A DNA stretch of 64,000 nt from the NCBI GenBank assembly GCA_028280065.1, contig JANQMN010000142.1:32706-96705 (forward strand), in the 5' to 3' direction. The notes under the pieces were generated by a model, which did not search any database, was not told the DNA's origin, and was given only the letters and a program-made list of their open reading frames with translations. The stretch is from Hahella sp. Lineage in GTDB: Bacteria; Pseudomonadota; Gammaproteobacteria; Pseudomonadales; Oleiphilaceae. Below are positions 54,282 to 63,602 of the stretch, piece after piece; positions within the stretch are counted from its first letter, which is position 1; each line of letters starts with the position of its first letter. The position numbers were made by a program, and so were the translations under genes.

Positions 54282-55215
54282 AGATATGTAACGGCAGTCG
54301 AAAGCGTTGGTGAACCCGCATTGCCAAAAGCGTGTTCCAAAGACTGGGACGACGCCCCGGTTCCATAATCAGATGCCGTTCACCCGGATGTTGGGCTGCA
54401 GTTAGCCAACGGCCATCTTTACTCCGCTTACTCAATACGACTTGCCACGCATCCTCCATGCGCTCGTCCCAGTCACAGCCGGCCCGCTGGAAATAGTCCA
54501 ATGCCCGCAGAATGTTATACTTCCATCTCGCAGGGTAGGTGAATTGCAATAGGCTTTTGTGGATTATCTCGCCGGTCCGATCCGATTTATACAAACGGTG
54601 CCGTAACAGAAACTCCCGCCCTCTTCGGGCACTCGCCAGCAGATCTTCCAGCCGGTAGCTGTAACCTTGCCGCCGATACTCTTCAATGCCTTCCAACATG
54701 GACAATGTGGAATGCACTGAACTGTGGCGTGCCCCGGACCGGTTTAACCGGCAATTGTAGCCGCCATCAGCCAACTCCTGGCTCAGGGAAAAATCAACCA
54801 GGGATTTGAGTTCCTGCTGGGGATGACGAAAGTAACAGGCATAATTGAGAAACATTCCGGCCACACAGAGATCGCTGGCATGAATAGTCTTTGCCGGGCC
54901 TAACCCGCCGTCCGGAAGTTTTTCCGTGGCCAGGATATGTGCAATGGCGGCTTTGGCCTGCGGATTATCCTGCGGTATTTGTAGTTCTTTAAGATCCAGT
55001 AGGGAATAGTGGGTGCTGGTCCACTTCGGCTGGTAGAAGCCTTTTCCCCAACTGCTATCCGGGTGCTGTTTCGAGAGAATGGCTTGGCCCCAGCCCTCCA
55101 TTGAGATTAACGCCTGCAGCCCTGGATCGTCTTGACCTAGCAAATCGCGTTTTGTTTGATAAGCAATACTGGGATCGCCACTCATCAACCAATTGACAAT
55201 ATGGTCTCTATCCAT
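54280..55215 (-). CDS. Prenyltransferase/squalene-cyclase-like alpha-barrel protein
   Basis: A 311-residue protein with repeated helical units of the terpene cyclase/prenyltransferase alpha-alpha barrel type (SLLDLKELQIPQDNPQ, LPDGGLG, QELADGGYNCRLN, PDSSWGKGFYQPKW resemble QW-type repeats). ATG 55215 is used (MDRDHIVNWLMSGDPS); earlier Met codons have no SD. It lacks the DxDD motif of squalene-hopene cyclase, so it is probably a binding or structural relative. Its neighbour is the exosortase-type acyltransferase; any link is inference. Confidence 0.7.
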   Translation of the reverse strand: MDRDHIVNWLMSGDPSIAYQTKRDLLGQDDPGLQALISMEGWGQAILSKQHPDSSWGKGFYQPKWTSTHYSLLDLKELQIPQDNPQAKAAIAHILATEKLPDGGLGPAKTIHASDLCVAGMFLNYACYFRHPQQELKSLVDFSLSQELADGGYNCRLNRSGARHSSVHSTLSMLEGIEEYRRQGYSYRLEDLLASARRGREFLLRHRLYKSDRTGEIIHKSLLQFTYPARWKYNILRALDYFQRAGCDWDERMEDAWQVVLSKRSKDGRWLTAAQHPGERHLIMEPGRRPSLWNTLLAMRVHQRFRLPLHI

Positions 55216-55385
55216 TTCAAAATCCAAACCTATAGCGGATAACATGATTGTAACGCAAGTAACTACTTTACCGGCCACGCACTTTAAAAGTGCGTTCTAG
55301 TTGGCAAATGGGAATGCTTGGGCAATTCGCGTATTTTAAAGGCAATCAGACACTATTTTAAAAGCAGACTAGAAAAACACTACCC

Positions 55386-55823
55386 ATGACAGACCAAAAA
55401 TACACCCACAGAAAAGATTACGCGCTTTATTATCCGATTACGACCCGGTGGATGGACAACGACTTGTATGGCCATGTGAATAACGTCACTTACTACTCCT
55501 ACTTCGATACCGCAGTTAACCGCTATTTGATCGAAGAAGGAGGTCTTGATATCCATAAGGCTGAAATTGTCGGCTACGTCGTCAATTCAAACTGCCACTA
55601 CCGGTCGCCGATCGCCTATCCCGATGCCATTGAAGCCGGCCTGCGGGTCAACCGGCTAGGCAACAGCTCCGTGACTTACGGGGTGGGAATTTTTCGGCAA
55701 GATGAACAAGATGCTTGTGCCCATGGCGACTTTATTCACGTTTTTGTGGACCGCAAGGCTAACAACGCGGTATCAATTCCTTCACAACTTCGCCAGGCAT
55801 TGGAAAGGCTGGTGTTGGACTAA
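55386..55823 (+). CDS. Acyl-CoA thioesterase (hotdog fold, YbgC/4-HBT family)
   Basis: A 145-residue hotdog-fold thioesterase: TRWMDNDLYGHVNNVTYYSYFDTAVNRYL near residue 18 is the active-site block with catalytic Asp (D/N) and helix. It hydrolyses acyl-CoA or acyl-ACP thioesters; the exact acyl group is unknown. It is single and divergent from the cyclase-like gene across about 170 nt, convergent with the EAL/HDOD gene. Confidence 0.9.
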   Translation: MTDQKYTHRKDYALYYPITTRWMDNDLYGHVNNVTYYSYFDTAVNRYLIEEGGLDIHKAEIVGYVVNSNCHYRSPIAYPDAIEAGLRVNRLGNSSVTYGVGIFRQDEQDACAHGDFIHVFVDRKANNAVSIPSQLRQALERLVLD

Positions 55824-55851
55824 AGGTTTTGGATACACCAAATCTCGTAAA

Positions 55852-57063
55852 CTAGGTTTCATAAACAATTTCCAAGGTTTCGTGCGCCCAAAGCCCCGCT
55901 TCGTTGAAGGCCGAAAACAGATTCCGATAATCGGCTAAGTCCAGGGCGTTGACGGCATCCCAGCTTCCTTTTTCGATATCCGTGACCAACTTCAGGGTGT
56001 TTCCCGCAGGCCCTTTAAACTCCATGATTGCCAGACGGATTTCATCGGATAGGTTGATTTGTTCAAAAACCGACTCACGTTTGGTTTTCAACAGCAAATC
56101 CACTCCCGAGAGCAATCCGGTCATAAAAAAGTTCTCCGGATTATTGAGTCTTTTGAGGCTTGCATAGAGCTCACAGGTTCTTGCTCTTGTTAACAGAATC
56201 CGTACGAGTTCAAGTTCAATATCTTTGGAAGAGGTAAACAGAATGAGCAAAGTCCACTTTTTCAGTTGGGCAAGTCCCAGATACACCAATGCTTCTTTGA
56301 TATTTTCGATTTTCCGGTGCAAGCGGCAGGCGGGGCTGTTCAGAATTCGCAGTAATTGATACACCAACCGCGGTTCATTGGAAACACTGCGGCTTAACTC
56401 CTCAATTGAAGCATCTTCTGACTGCACCAGAGAAAGCACCTGCATCAGTCCCTGATAACTGGGGGCCACTGCAGTGCCGTAGACTTGATCGGGTTGGGCA
56501 AGAAAATAGCCTTGAAACAGATCAAAACCGGCTTCCATGCAACGTTTAAAAACATCCTGGCTTTCAACTTTTTCCGCGACCAGTTGAAAGTCAAAGTTCT
56601 GTAGCCGATCCAGTTTACCCAGTGTTTCTTCGAGGGGATATTCGAGTAATTCGACCTTCACGAAGTCCACGAGTGGCAACAGGATATCAAACTTGGATTC
56701 GAACAAATAATCGTCCAGGGCAAATCTGAATCCCTTCTTTCGCCAGGCAACCATTGCCTGCCTCACATCATCGTCGACGTCAGTTTCCTCCAGCAGCTCC
56801 ATCACTACCGCTTCCGGCTCAATGGGGAAAAACGCCTCGGACAATAAAAATTCACGGGTGATGTTAATAAATAAAGGCTGGTTGAACGCGGCAAATTGTC
56901 CGGAAATACTGGTGCAGAGATTTACCACTACCTGGCTCGTCGCTTTGTCGCCACCTACCGCGCCTACCGCCTGCTGGCGTTGATTTCGGAACAGCAATTC
57001 GAAGCCGTAGAGTTTTCTATTGCGGTCAAAAATAGGTTGCCGCGCCATTAGGATGTCTTGCAT
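55852..57063 (-). CDS. EAL and HDOD domain signalling protein (degenerate EAL)
   Basis: A 403-residue protein: N-terminal EAL-like domain (about 1-190) and C-terminal HDOD domain (about 195-400). The start MARQPIFDRNRKLYGFELLFRN has ELLF in place of the EAL catalytic motif, and the metal-binding Asp/Glu are incomplete (VEKVES), so it should bind rather than cleave c-di-GMP or act as a signalling scaffold. HDOD shows NEPRLVYQLLRILNSPA. Such YuxH-type proteins are common regulators in marine gammaproteobacteria. ATG 57063 begins at a clear CAT on the minus strand. Confidence 0.88.
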   Translation of the reverse strand: MQDILMARQPIFDRNRKLYGFELLFRNQRQQAVGAVGGDKATSQVVVNLCTSISGQFAAFNQPLFINITREFLLSEAFFPIEPEAVVMELLEETDVDDDVRQAMVAWRKKGFRFALDDYLFESKFDILLPLVDFVKVELLEYPLEETLGKLDRLQNFDFQLVAEKVESQDVFKRCMEAGFDLFQGYFLAQPDQVYGTAVAPSYQGLMQVLSLVQSEDASIEELSRSVSNEPRLVYQLLRILNSPACRLHRKIENIKEALVYLGLAQLKKWTLLILFTSSKDIELELVRILLTRARTCELYASLKRLNNPENFFMTGLLSGVDLLLKTKRESVFEQINLSDEIRLAIMEFKGPAGNTLKLVTDIEKGSWDAVNALDLADYRNLFSAFNEAGLWAHETLEIVYET

Positions 57064-57223
57064 TTTAGTAAATGCTCTCTACTCGTTTTAGCCGTGTCTG
57101 CGGTAATCCTGGTAAGTTATTTTCGATTGAATCGTCCGTCTTATAATCAGGATAGCGCAATCTTCAACTACCTGAGGAAAATATGCTGTTTCGATACGGC
57201 AAACTTAATGCCCCGGTCCGATA

Positions 57224-58639
57224 TCAATCTCCCGCATTTGTTCCTGTATCAACTTTCTGCAACATTCGATAGATAGGAAAATCCACCCAAAACTCACTTC
57301 CCACGCCTTCGGCGGACCGAAAGCCAATTTCACCATGCATCAGCGACACCAGGTGCTGGCTTAGCACTAGGCCAATTCCCGTGCCCTCAATGGTGACATC
57401 GCCGGCTAACCGGGAAAATGGCTGGAAAAGTTTCTCCTGTAACTCTTTCTTAATACCGATACCGGTGTCCTCGATGGTAATCCGTAGGATTTTTGCAGGT
57501 TCAGCGCCAGCCAGCTCGGATTCACCGACCATTTCCATAAACCGCAAGTGGGCGTTGACCATGCCGCCCTTACGGTTGTATTTCACGGCGTTACTCAGCA
57601 GGTTAATCAATACCTGCACCATGCGGGTACGGTCGACCCGGATCATATAGTCCGTTTCATCCGTGGGTGGATTCACTATCACCTGGTTATCTGCCGCCAA
57701 GCTTCTGACATAAGGCAACGCCTCGTTCAGCATGGAAAGAACGGAAACCGGAGCAAGACTGATCGTTAGCTTGCCGTTTTCAATCTTCGACAAATCCAGA
57801 ATATCGTTGATCAAACTTAGCAAATGTTCGCCGGCAATACTGATCTCGGCGATATTGGCCTGTTGCTCCGGATCCAGTCCTTCGGCTTCCATTCTTAAAA
57901 GCTCCGAATAGCCCATGATGGCATTCAGCGGCGTCCGAAGTTCATGACTGATATTGGAAAGAAAACGGCTTTTCGCCTGGTTATTGGCTTCCGCTTCCTG
58001 CCGGTGGTAATCCGCTTCTCTGGTGGCTTTTTCAGCCCTCACAACCATTAAAAACAGCGAGAAGAATCCCACCAACACAGTAAGTATCAGCACGCCAAAT
58101 AGAGTTTTGGCAATCAGAAAGGTTCTTGCCAAATGCTGTCGTTCTTGAGACTTGCGCTCCACCAGCTCCTGGTTGGCCGTTAAGGTCAAGGCATGGGCTT
58201 TTTTTCTTAAATCCATCAGTTCACTGATGAGCCTTGTTCTGGCCACCGCGTCTCCTGCCTCAGCTTTACTGACAAGAGGCTCAAGCGATTCGGATATCTT
58301 TATGATTTCGTCTACGGCAACAGAGGTTTCAGGCAGCGTGCGGACCACTTGATGCAGCTCGCCGGCCTTAAACATATCGGTCCGGCTCAGCAATACGTCG
58401 TATTTTAACGACAGACTAAAAACCGGTTTCTGTGATAAATCGGTCTGCATCGTGGCCAGGTGGAGTTTGAATACTTCAACTTCGATTTGGTGAACCGACC
58501 AATTGACATCCTCTTTAGCGATGCGGACAGGCAGTGTCGAATCGCGCAGAGCATTGACGGTATAAATCACGCTGGCTGCCAACAACAACAGAACGGAAAT
58601 CAAGGCAACGCCAAGCAGAACGCGCATTTTGCTCATCAT
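57224..58639 (-). CDS. Membrane sensor histidine kinase with periplasmic four-helix-type domain
   Basis: A 471-residue kinase. Helix 1 about 7-28, periplasmic helical region about 30-170, helix 2 about 175-200, coiled linker, HisKA with SNISHELRTPLNAIMGYSE (phospho-His about 232), HATPase (NLLSNAVKYN, DTGIGI, GTGIGLVLSQ). No attached receiver domain, and no response regulator gene is adjacent. It lies 9 nt after the molybdopterin-fold protein on the same strand, implying that the periplasmic protein acts with it in sensing, probably of a redox signal or an anion. Confidence 0.85.
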   Translation of the reverse strand: MMSKMRVLLGVALISVLLLLAASVIYTVNALRDSTLPVRIAKEDVNWSVHQIEVEVFKLHLATMQTDLSQKPVFSLSLKYDVLLSRTDMFKAGELHQVVRTLPETSVAVDEIIKISESLEPLVSKAEAGDAVARTRLISELMDLRKKAHALTLTANQELVERKSQERQHLARTFLIAKTLFGVLILTVLVGFFSLFLMVVRAEKATREADYHRQEAEANNQAKSRFLSNISHELRTPLNAIMGYSELLRMEAEGLDPEQQANIAEISIAGEHLLSLINDILDLSKIENGKLTISLAPVSVLSMLNEALPYVRSLAADNQVIVNPPTDETDYMIRVDRTRMVQVLINLLSNAVKYNRKGGMVNAHLRFMEMVGESELAGAEPAKILRITIEDTGIGIKKELQEKLFQPFSRLAGDVTIEGTGIGLVLSQHLVSLMHGEIGFRSAEGVGSEFWVDFPIYRMLQKVDTGTNAGD

Positions 58640-58648
58640 CCTGAAAGG

Positions 58649-59149
58649 CTAGTCCTCAAAAATCAGCCGGTGAAGCTGCCAAATGCAACGTTGAAAATGC
58701 ACTTCCGTTCGAAGACTGGGTGTCTGATCGAAGGGATACATAACAAAGATCGGCCCTTTTTCCCTAACAGTGAGCGCCCGGCCGTCAATTCTGGTGGCGA
58801 GAATGACATCATGCAGGCGAAAATCACTGACCGGGATGCTGATCATATAGTCATTCAATGCGATGGCCTTCACGGTAGCGCCTTCCGCGCCCAACCATTT
58901 AATCAGGTCCCGGACCAGCGGGCCTTCAAAAGTACGTTCGCCGTCATACCATGGGGTAGTGGTCAGGATTTTGTGCTGTTTTAGCGCATCTAGCGCCTCC
59001 AGATCCAACCATGCCGCAGTTCCCTGATTGGTTCTCGCCAGACGTCCTTCGACTTTAAGAATCGTTGCCCCTTTGGGAACCTCCAGCGCAGTGCTCTGGA
59101 TAGAAAAAAAACACAACAGACAGGCGGCCAACAGGCGAATCCCAAGCAT
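58649..59149 (-). CDS. Exported molybdopterin-dependent oxidoreductase-like domain protein
   Basis: A 166-residue exported protein from ATG 59149 (MLGIRLLAACLLCFFSIQSTALE signal). The mature part resembles the sulfite-oxidase-type molybdopterin-binding fold (FEGPLVRDLIKWLGAEGATVKAIALNDYMISIPVSD; DGRALTVREKGPIFVMYPFDQTPSL; IWQLHRL). It is much shorter than the enzymes and the molybdenum-ligand Cys is not in the usual place, so it is probably a sensing or binding variant. It is the first gene of a two-gene operon with a histidine kinase. Confidence 0.75.
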   Translation of the reverse strand: MLGIRLLAACLLCFFSIQSTALEVPKGATILKVEGRLARTNQGTAAWLDLEALDALKQHKILTTTPWYDGERTFEGPLVRDLIKWLGAEGATVKAIALNDYMISIPVSDFRLHDVILATRIDGRALTVREKGPIFVMYPFDQTPSLRTEVHFQRCIWQLHRLIFED

Positions 59150-59360
59150 CAGATTGCGATCAAAAACCTTTTCATAACCGTTTTGCATTGGTAGTGGATA
59201 CACAACTTGTTCCTGTCGTATTGTAATAGCGACAACAAAGACTACATTCAATGATAGCCAAGAAATACTGCCGTTGATCAACTTACCTTACGGCAAGCTT
59301 TATGGACAAACAACATTTCTGACTAACCATGCTATAAGTAGATTATTGGTCAAGCGAATT

Positions 59361-60050
59361 ATGGAACAGAAACCGATAGCTGTTTGGGATCCCGCACTCC
59401 GTGTCTTTCATTGGGCTTTTGCCATTACCGTGCTTGGTTCACTGGTGACCGGCTATTGGGGAGGGAACTTCATGGTGCAGCACCGTTGGTTTGGTATTAC
59501 GCTGGTAGGACTATTGACGTTTCGGCTGGTTTGGGGATTTATCGGCCCGGAAACCGCCAGGTTCAGCAGTTTCCTCGCAGGTCCCAAGACCGCAATCCGG
59601 TATTTGCAGGGCCATTGGCAGGGAGTCGGCCACAATCCTCTGGGTGGCTATTCGATCCTGGCGATGTTGCTGCTATTCGGCTTTCAAGTGACCAGCGGCC
59701 TGTTCAGCAACGACGATATCGCGTTTGAAGGTCCACTATTCGCTATCCTGGATAAAGACACAAGCGACTGGATCACCGGATGGCATACTTCGACATTTGA
59801 GCTGATGATAGGGCTAATTCTCCTGCACCTGAGCGCCATCCTCTATTACAGTGTCATCCAGCGTCAAACCTTGATCAAACCCATGTTTACCGGTCGATTA
59901 AAATTAACCGAAAACGTCACCCCGCCAAACATGCAAACCAAACCCTGGGCATTAACGGTTGCCCTGGGTATTGCCGCCTTAGTCACCTGGCTGGCGGCAG
60001 GAGGGACGCTTCCGCCACCAACGCCGCCAGCACCCACACCGGATTGGTAA
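59361..60050 (+). CDS. Cytochrome b561 family protein
   Basis: A 229-residue inner-membrane protein from ATG 59361 (MEQKPIAVWDPALRVFHWAFAITV), with four membrane helices. Histidines in VFHWAF, QHRWFG, GWHTSTFELMIG and LLHLSAI sit in positions expected for two b haems. The C-terminal tail is Pro-rich (PPPTPPAPTP). It should transfer electrons across the membrane, perhaps to the cytochrome c' encoded just downstream on the other strand. Divergent from the molybdopterin-fold/kinase operon. Confidence 0.88.
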   Translation: MEQKPIAVWDPALRVFHWAFAITVLGSLVTGYWGGNFMVQHRWFGITLVGLLTFRLVWGFIGPETARFSSFLAGPKTAIRYLQGHWQGVGHNPLGGYSILAMLLLFGFQVTSGLFSNDDIAFEGPLFAILDKDTSDWITGWHTSTFELMIGLILLHLSAILYYSVIQRQTLIKPMFTGRLKLTENVTPPNMQTKPWALTVALGIAALVTWLAAGGTLPPPTPPAPTPDW

Positions 60051-60067
60051 GCAAGTAGCTGGAAAAA

Positions 60068-60544
60068 TCACTTCCTTTTAGCGCGGAATTTATCGTGACA
60101 TCCTTTACAACTGCGGCCCAATTCGCCAAATGCCGCTTTAATCGCATCCCGGTCACCGGATTTGGCTACATCTGCCAAGGCATTGGCCTTGGCATTAAAG
60201 GTTTTGGCAACTTCTGCCACTTCTGCCGGATTCTCAAAAAATTCGGACTTTAACCGTGTCTTATGAAAGCCAACTCCACTATCGCTACCGGCTGGGAATA
60301 ACGCGCCCAAACCGGAATTGGCGATTGCTGCAATCACGTTGGCCGACGCCTCTACCTGTGCTTGATTGTAGGGCACGCTGCCATCAATTACCTGCGCCTT
60401 CAGTTTTCCCATGTTCCACGAAATAAATGAGTAGGCGGCCTGTCGGTATTTAATCGCATCGCTATTCTTCAATTCGCCAAAAGCCTGGCCAACGAGCGCA
60501 AAGATAAGAAAAACCGCTAGCACGATTATTTTAGTTTGCTGCAT
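60068..60544 (-). CDS. Cytochrome c' (class II c-type cytochrome)
   Basis: A 158-residue periplasmic cytochrome from ATG 60544 (GAGGGG upstream). Signal peptide (MQQTKIIVLAVFLIFALVGQAFG), then a four-helix bundle with a single haem motif CKGCH near the C-terminus (SCKGCHDKFR), as in class II cytochromes c. The family binds NO and other ligands and is linked to NO or nitrosative stress defence. It lies convergent with cytochrome b561 (17-nt gap), suggesting a shared redox function. Confidence 0.92.
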   Translation of the reverse strand: MQQTKIIVLAVFLIFALVGQAFGELKNSDAIKYRQAAYSFISWNMGKLKAQVIDGSVPYNQAQVEASANVIAAIANSGLGALFPAGSDSGVGFHKTRLKSEFFENPAEVAEVAKTFNAKANALADVAKSGDRDAIKAAFGELGRSCKGCHDKFRAKRK

Positions 60545-60734
60545 GAATGATCCCCTCTGATTTTTTATCTCGGTACTTGGTGTGATTCCCAATCAACATA
60601 GCACGCATCGCAAAGTTTTTTCCATCCTGAAAAGTTTAAGACCGACTTGTTTCCCGCGGTTGCATAACGCACTATGACGGGCCGAGGTAACGACATGGGG
60701 TTGTTGCTGTCTCCGCCAAATATCTTACATTCCA

Positions 60735-62525
60735 ATGAACGCTGCTGAACCGAAACAAACCAGTTTTCAGGCGCTCCTGCGTCTTCTACGCTATGCTCGC
60801 GCCTATAGGCCGAAAATAATCCTGGCAACGCTTTGCTCTGTCATTAACAAATTGTTTGATGTCGCTCCGGAGATACTCATCGGCGTCGCTATCGATGTCG
60901 TAGTCAACCAGGAGCAAAGTTTTGTCGCGACTCTTGGATTCGACACGCCTAAGTCGCAAATTATGGTGCTGTCGATACTGACCTTCTTTATCTGGGTTGG
61001 CGAATCGCTGTTTGAATATTTTTATAAACTCTTGTGGCGTAACCTGGCGCAACGGATTCAGGCAGACCTCCGACAAGACGCCTACGATCATATTCAGCGT
61101 CAGGATATGTCCTTCTTTGAGTCCCGCAGTTCCGGACAGTTGGTGTCCATCCTGAATGACGACGTCAATCAACTAGAACGATTTTTGGACGGTGGCGCCA
61201 ATGACATTATTCAGGTGCTGGTAGCCGTTGTAGCGGTAGGATCGGTTTTCTTTATCCTCTCGCCGTTTATTGCCATGCTGGCCTTTACCCCGATTCCGCT
61301 GATCATTTGGGGCGCATTCTTCTTTCAGCGGCGGGCCACACCCCTTTATGCCGCGGTCCGCGACAAGGTGGGAGTGCTCGCCTCACGCTTATCCAACAAC
61401 CTGGGCGGTATCGCCACCATTAAGTCCTTTACCGCCGAAAGCCGGGAGTCTGCGGTTTTACGCCAAGCCAGCGAAGACTATGTGCAGGCGAATCGTAGGG
61501 CTATTGCCATCAGCTCGGCCTTTATCCCGGTGATCCGCATGGCCATTCTGGCGGGATTTTTGTGCACCTTTACCGTCGGTGGCTATCTCGCGCTTTCCGG
61601 CGAACTCAATGTCGGCGCATACGGCGTACTGGTATTTCTAACCCAACGGTTGCTTTGGCCACTCACTTCCTTGGCAGACGTAATTGATCTTTACGAACGA
61701 GCCATGGCCAGCACCCGACGAATCCTCGGTCTGCTGGAAACGCCCATAGAGGTACACGATAAAGGCACGAAAAGCTTTCCAAAGCCGTTAAGGGGCGAAC
61801 TTCATATTAATTCCCTGCATTTCAACTACCAAGGAACAAATGCCGGCATCGAAGACATCTCGGTACACCTACCGGCAGGTCATACCCTCGCCCTGGTCGG
61901 CGCTACCGGATCGGGAAAATCCACTTTAATAAAACTGCTGTTGCGCTTTTATTCACCCAAATCCGGTTCCATTACCATCGATGGAATCGACATCACCGAT
62001 GTTCCTTTACAAGAACTTCGCCAACAGATCGGATTGGTCAGCCAGGAGGTCTTTCTCTTTGAGGGAACGGTTTTGGATAACATCGCCTATGGCAACCCGC
62101 AGGCCAGCGAGCAAGAAATTATCACAGCCGCAAAAACCGCAGAAGCCTGGGAATTTATCGAACGCCTGCCACAAGGATTGCAAACCCTGGTTGGCGAACG
62201 TGGTATCAAACTTTCGGGCGGCCAACGCCAGCGCCTCTCTTTAGCACGGGCTTTGTTAAAAAATCCTCCGATCCTCATCCTGGACGAAGCCACCAGCGCC
62301 GTCGACAACGAAACCGAAGCCGCAATCCAGCGCTCTTTGGCAAAGATATCCCACAACCGCACAGTGATCGTCATTGCCCATCGCTTATCAACTATTGTGC
62401 ATGCCGATCAAATTCTGGTGATGGAACATGGCCGACTGGTGGAACAGGGAAATCACGGGGAGTTGGTGAGTAAACGGGGTCTTTATTGGTCGCAATGGCA
62501 GGTGCAAACCGGGGGTGAGGGGTAG
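60735..62525 (+). CDS. ABC transporter, fused permease/ATPase (MsbA/multidrug type)
   Basis: A 596-residue half transporter: six membrane helices in about 30-310 and an ATPase domain from about 350. Walker A GATGSGKST (about 393-401), signature LSGGQRQRLSLARALL (about 494-509), Walker B LILDEATSAVDNETE, switch His IAHRLST. It is expected to homodimerise and export a lipid, drug or peptide. ATG 60735 follows at 190 nt from the divergent cytochrome c' gene. No partner genes give a substrate. Confidence 0.9.
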   Translation: MNAAEPKQTSFQALLRLLRYARAYRPKIILATLCSVINKLFDVAPEILIGVAIDVVVNQEQSFVATLGFDTPKSQIMVLSILTFFIWVGESLFEYFYKLLWRNLAQRIQADLRQDAYDHIQRQDMSFFESRSSGQLVSILNDDVNQLERFLDGGANDIIQVLVAVVAVGSVFFILSPFIAMLAFTPIPLIIWGAFFFQRRATPLYAAVRDKVGVLASRLSNNLGGIATIKSFTAESRESAVLRQASEDYVQANRRAIAISSAFIPVIRMAILAGFLCTFTVGGYLALSGELNVGAYGVLVFLTQRLLWPLTSLADVIDLYERAMASTRRILGLLETPIEVHDKGTKSFPKPLRGELHINSLHFNYQGTNAGIEDISVHLPAGHTLALVGATGSGKSTLIKLLLRFYSPKSGSITIDGIDITDVPLQELRQQIGLVSQEVFLFEGTVLDNIAYGNPQASEQEIITAAKTAEAWEFIERLPQGLQTLVGERGIKLSGGQRQRLSLARALLKNPPILILDEATSAVDNETEAAIQRSLAKISHNRTVIVIAHRLSTIVHADQILVMEHGRLVEQGNHGELVSKRGLYWSQWQVQTGGEG

Positions 62526-62880
62526 TTTTTTTTACCGGTATTTGGCTACAACGCCAACTCTTGTGACGGAAGCTTTACTGGCAGCATATGAGGCAATTTT
62601 TGCTGTATCTTTCTATTTCTCAACTATCACATTCCATTTAAAAAGCAGAAATCTGTAGCAGGAGACCAAGCTTCGGGGAAGTATCATGCATCCAGATTGG
62701 GACTAGTGATTAGTTAATGGTTTGGAATTGGCCTAAAGCAAGTGTTACGATTTTATCATTCCAATGACTGCTGTGGAGATAAACTAGAATCTCCCATTAC
62801 TGAATTTGATTTCAGTTGGTATTGCACCAGATATTAGTTAAAAGTATTATTGTTATCATCTGTTGATAATGATCTTCTCT
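62526..62880. other. AT-rich gap at the junction with the variable end
   Basis: A stretch of about 355 nt without a supported gene. It is clearly richer in A+T than the preceding 62 kb and marks the left side of the TumE/TumA/IS1380 segment, consistent with an acquired region. It probably contains the toxin-antitoxin promoter. Confidence 0.4.
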
Positions 62881-63243
62881 ATGTCAAAAGACCCTGGATT
62901 AGATGTTCTTCTGGAACTTAACGGAACTGAATACACTGAAGAAAATGGGTATTGGTATCGAATCGAAGCTTGGATAGTGGAGCCGACAAAAGAACGGCCT
63001 CATGGAATTAGATATAACTTGACGCTACATAACAATTTTAATAAGCGAATTTTAGGTTTTGATAACGCCCATGCTGTTAAGCCAAAGAAAAAATCTCGAT
63101 TCAGTGGGCGAATTGTCGAATTTGACCATGTTCACAATCATCCGCTCGATAAAGGTACACCGTATTCGTTTAGCAATGCCGAGCAATTATTGAAAGACTT
63201 TTTTAATAGGGTTAACCAAGTTCTCGATGAACTCAAGAGGTAG
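62881..63243 (+). CDS. tumE: TumE-family toxin (toxin-antitoxin module)
   Basis: A 120-residue protein of the TumE family (DUF6516), recognised from the block LDVLLELNGTEYTEENGYWYRIEAWIVEPTKERPHGIRYNLTLHN and FDHVHNHP. ATG 62881 is used; ATG 62869 in frame is an alternative, and neither has a clear SD. The stop is followed 5 nt later by the antitoxin gene, so they form one operon. The composition is AT-rich compared with genes to its left, suggesting transfer. The molecular target of the toxin is not known. Confidence 0.75.
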   Translation: MSKDPGLDVLLELNGTEYTEENGYWYRIEAWIVEPTKERPHGIRYNLTLHNNFNKRILGFDNAHAVKPKKKSRFSGRIVEFDHVHNHPLDKGTPYSFSNAEQLLKDFFNRVNQVLDELKR

Positions 63244-63248
63244 GTACT

Positions 63249-63602
63249 ATGGGCACTTTGAAGGTAGGAATTATGCCTCGTGATCAGTTTCAGGCTAGAA
63301 CACTTGCAATAGCTGCAGGTCATTATAAGCCAAAAAAAGGAGAGCCGAAAATTTGGTTTAACTCAATCAAGTCTCTAGCCGAGGTATTAAGTGAAAATAA
63401 TATAAGGCTAATAAAGATTATTGATGAAAGGAAACCCGAAACTTTAAAAGAACTATCAGAGCTATCTGGCCGTGCAGTGAGCAACCTGAGCCGGACTCTC
63501 AAGACTCTTGAAAGGTATGGAATCGTAGAGCTTGTCAGGCAGCAGCGCGCTCTAAAGCCAGTGGCAAAAGCCACTTCTTTTGATATTCACTATGCGGCAT
63601 AG
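63249..63602 (+). CDS. tumA: TumA-family antitoxin/DNA-binding protein (HVO_A0114-like)
   Basis: A 117-residue helix-turn-helix protein (LKELSELSGRAVSNLSRTLKTLERYGIVEL, winged-helix MarR-like fold at about 64-95). It starts at ATG 63249 with AGAGG upstream, 5 nt after the stop of the TumE-like gene. Such HTH proteins of the HVO_A0114 group pair with TumE and act as antitoxin and autorepressor. AT-rich like its partner. Confidence 0.75.
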   Translation: MGTLKVGIMPRDQFQARTLAIAAGHYKPKKGEPKIWFNSIKSLAEVLSENNIRLIKIIDERKPETLKELSELSGRAVSNLSRTLKTLERYGIVELVRQQRALKPVAKATSFDIHYAA

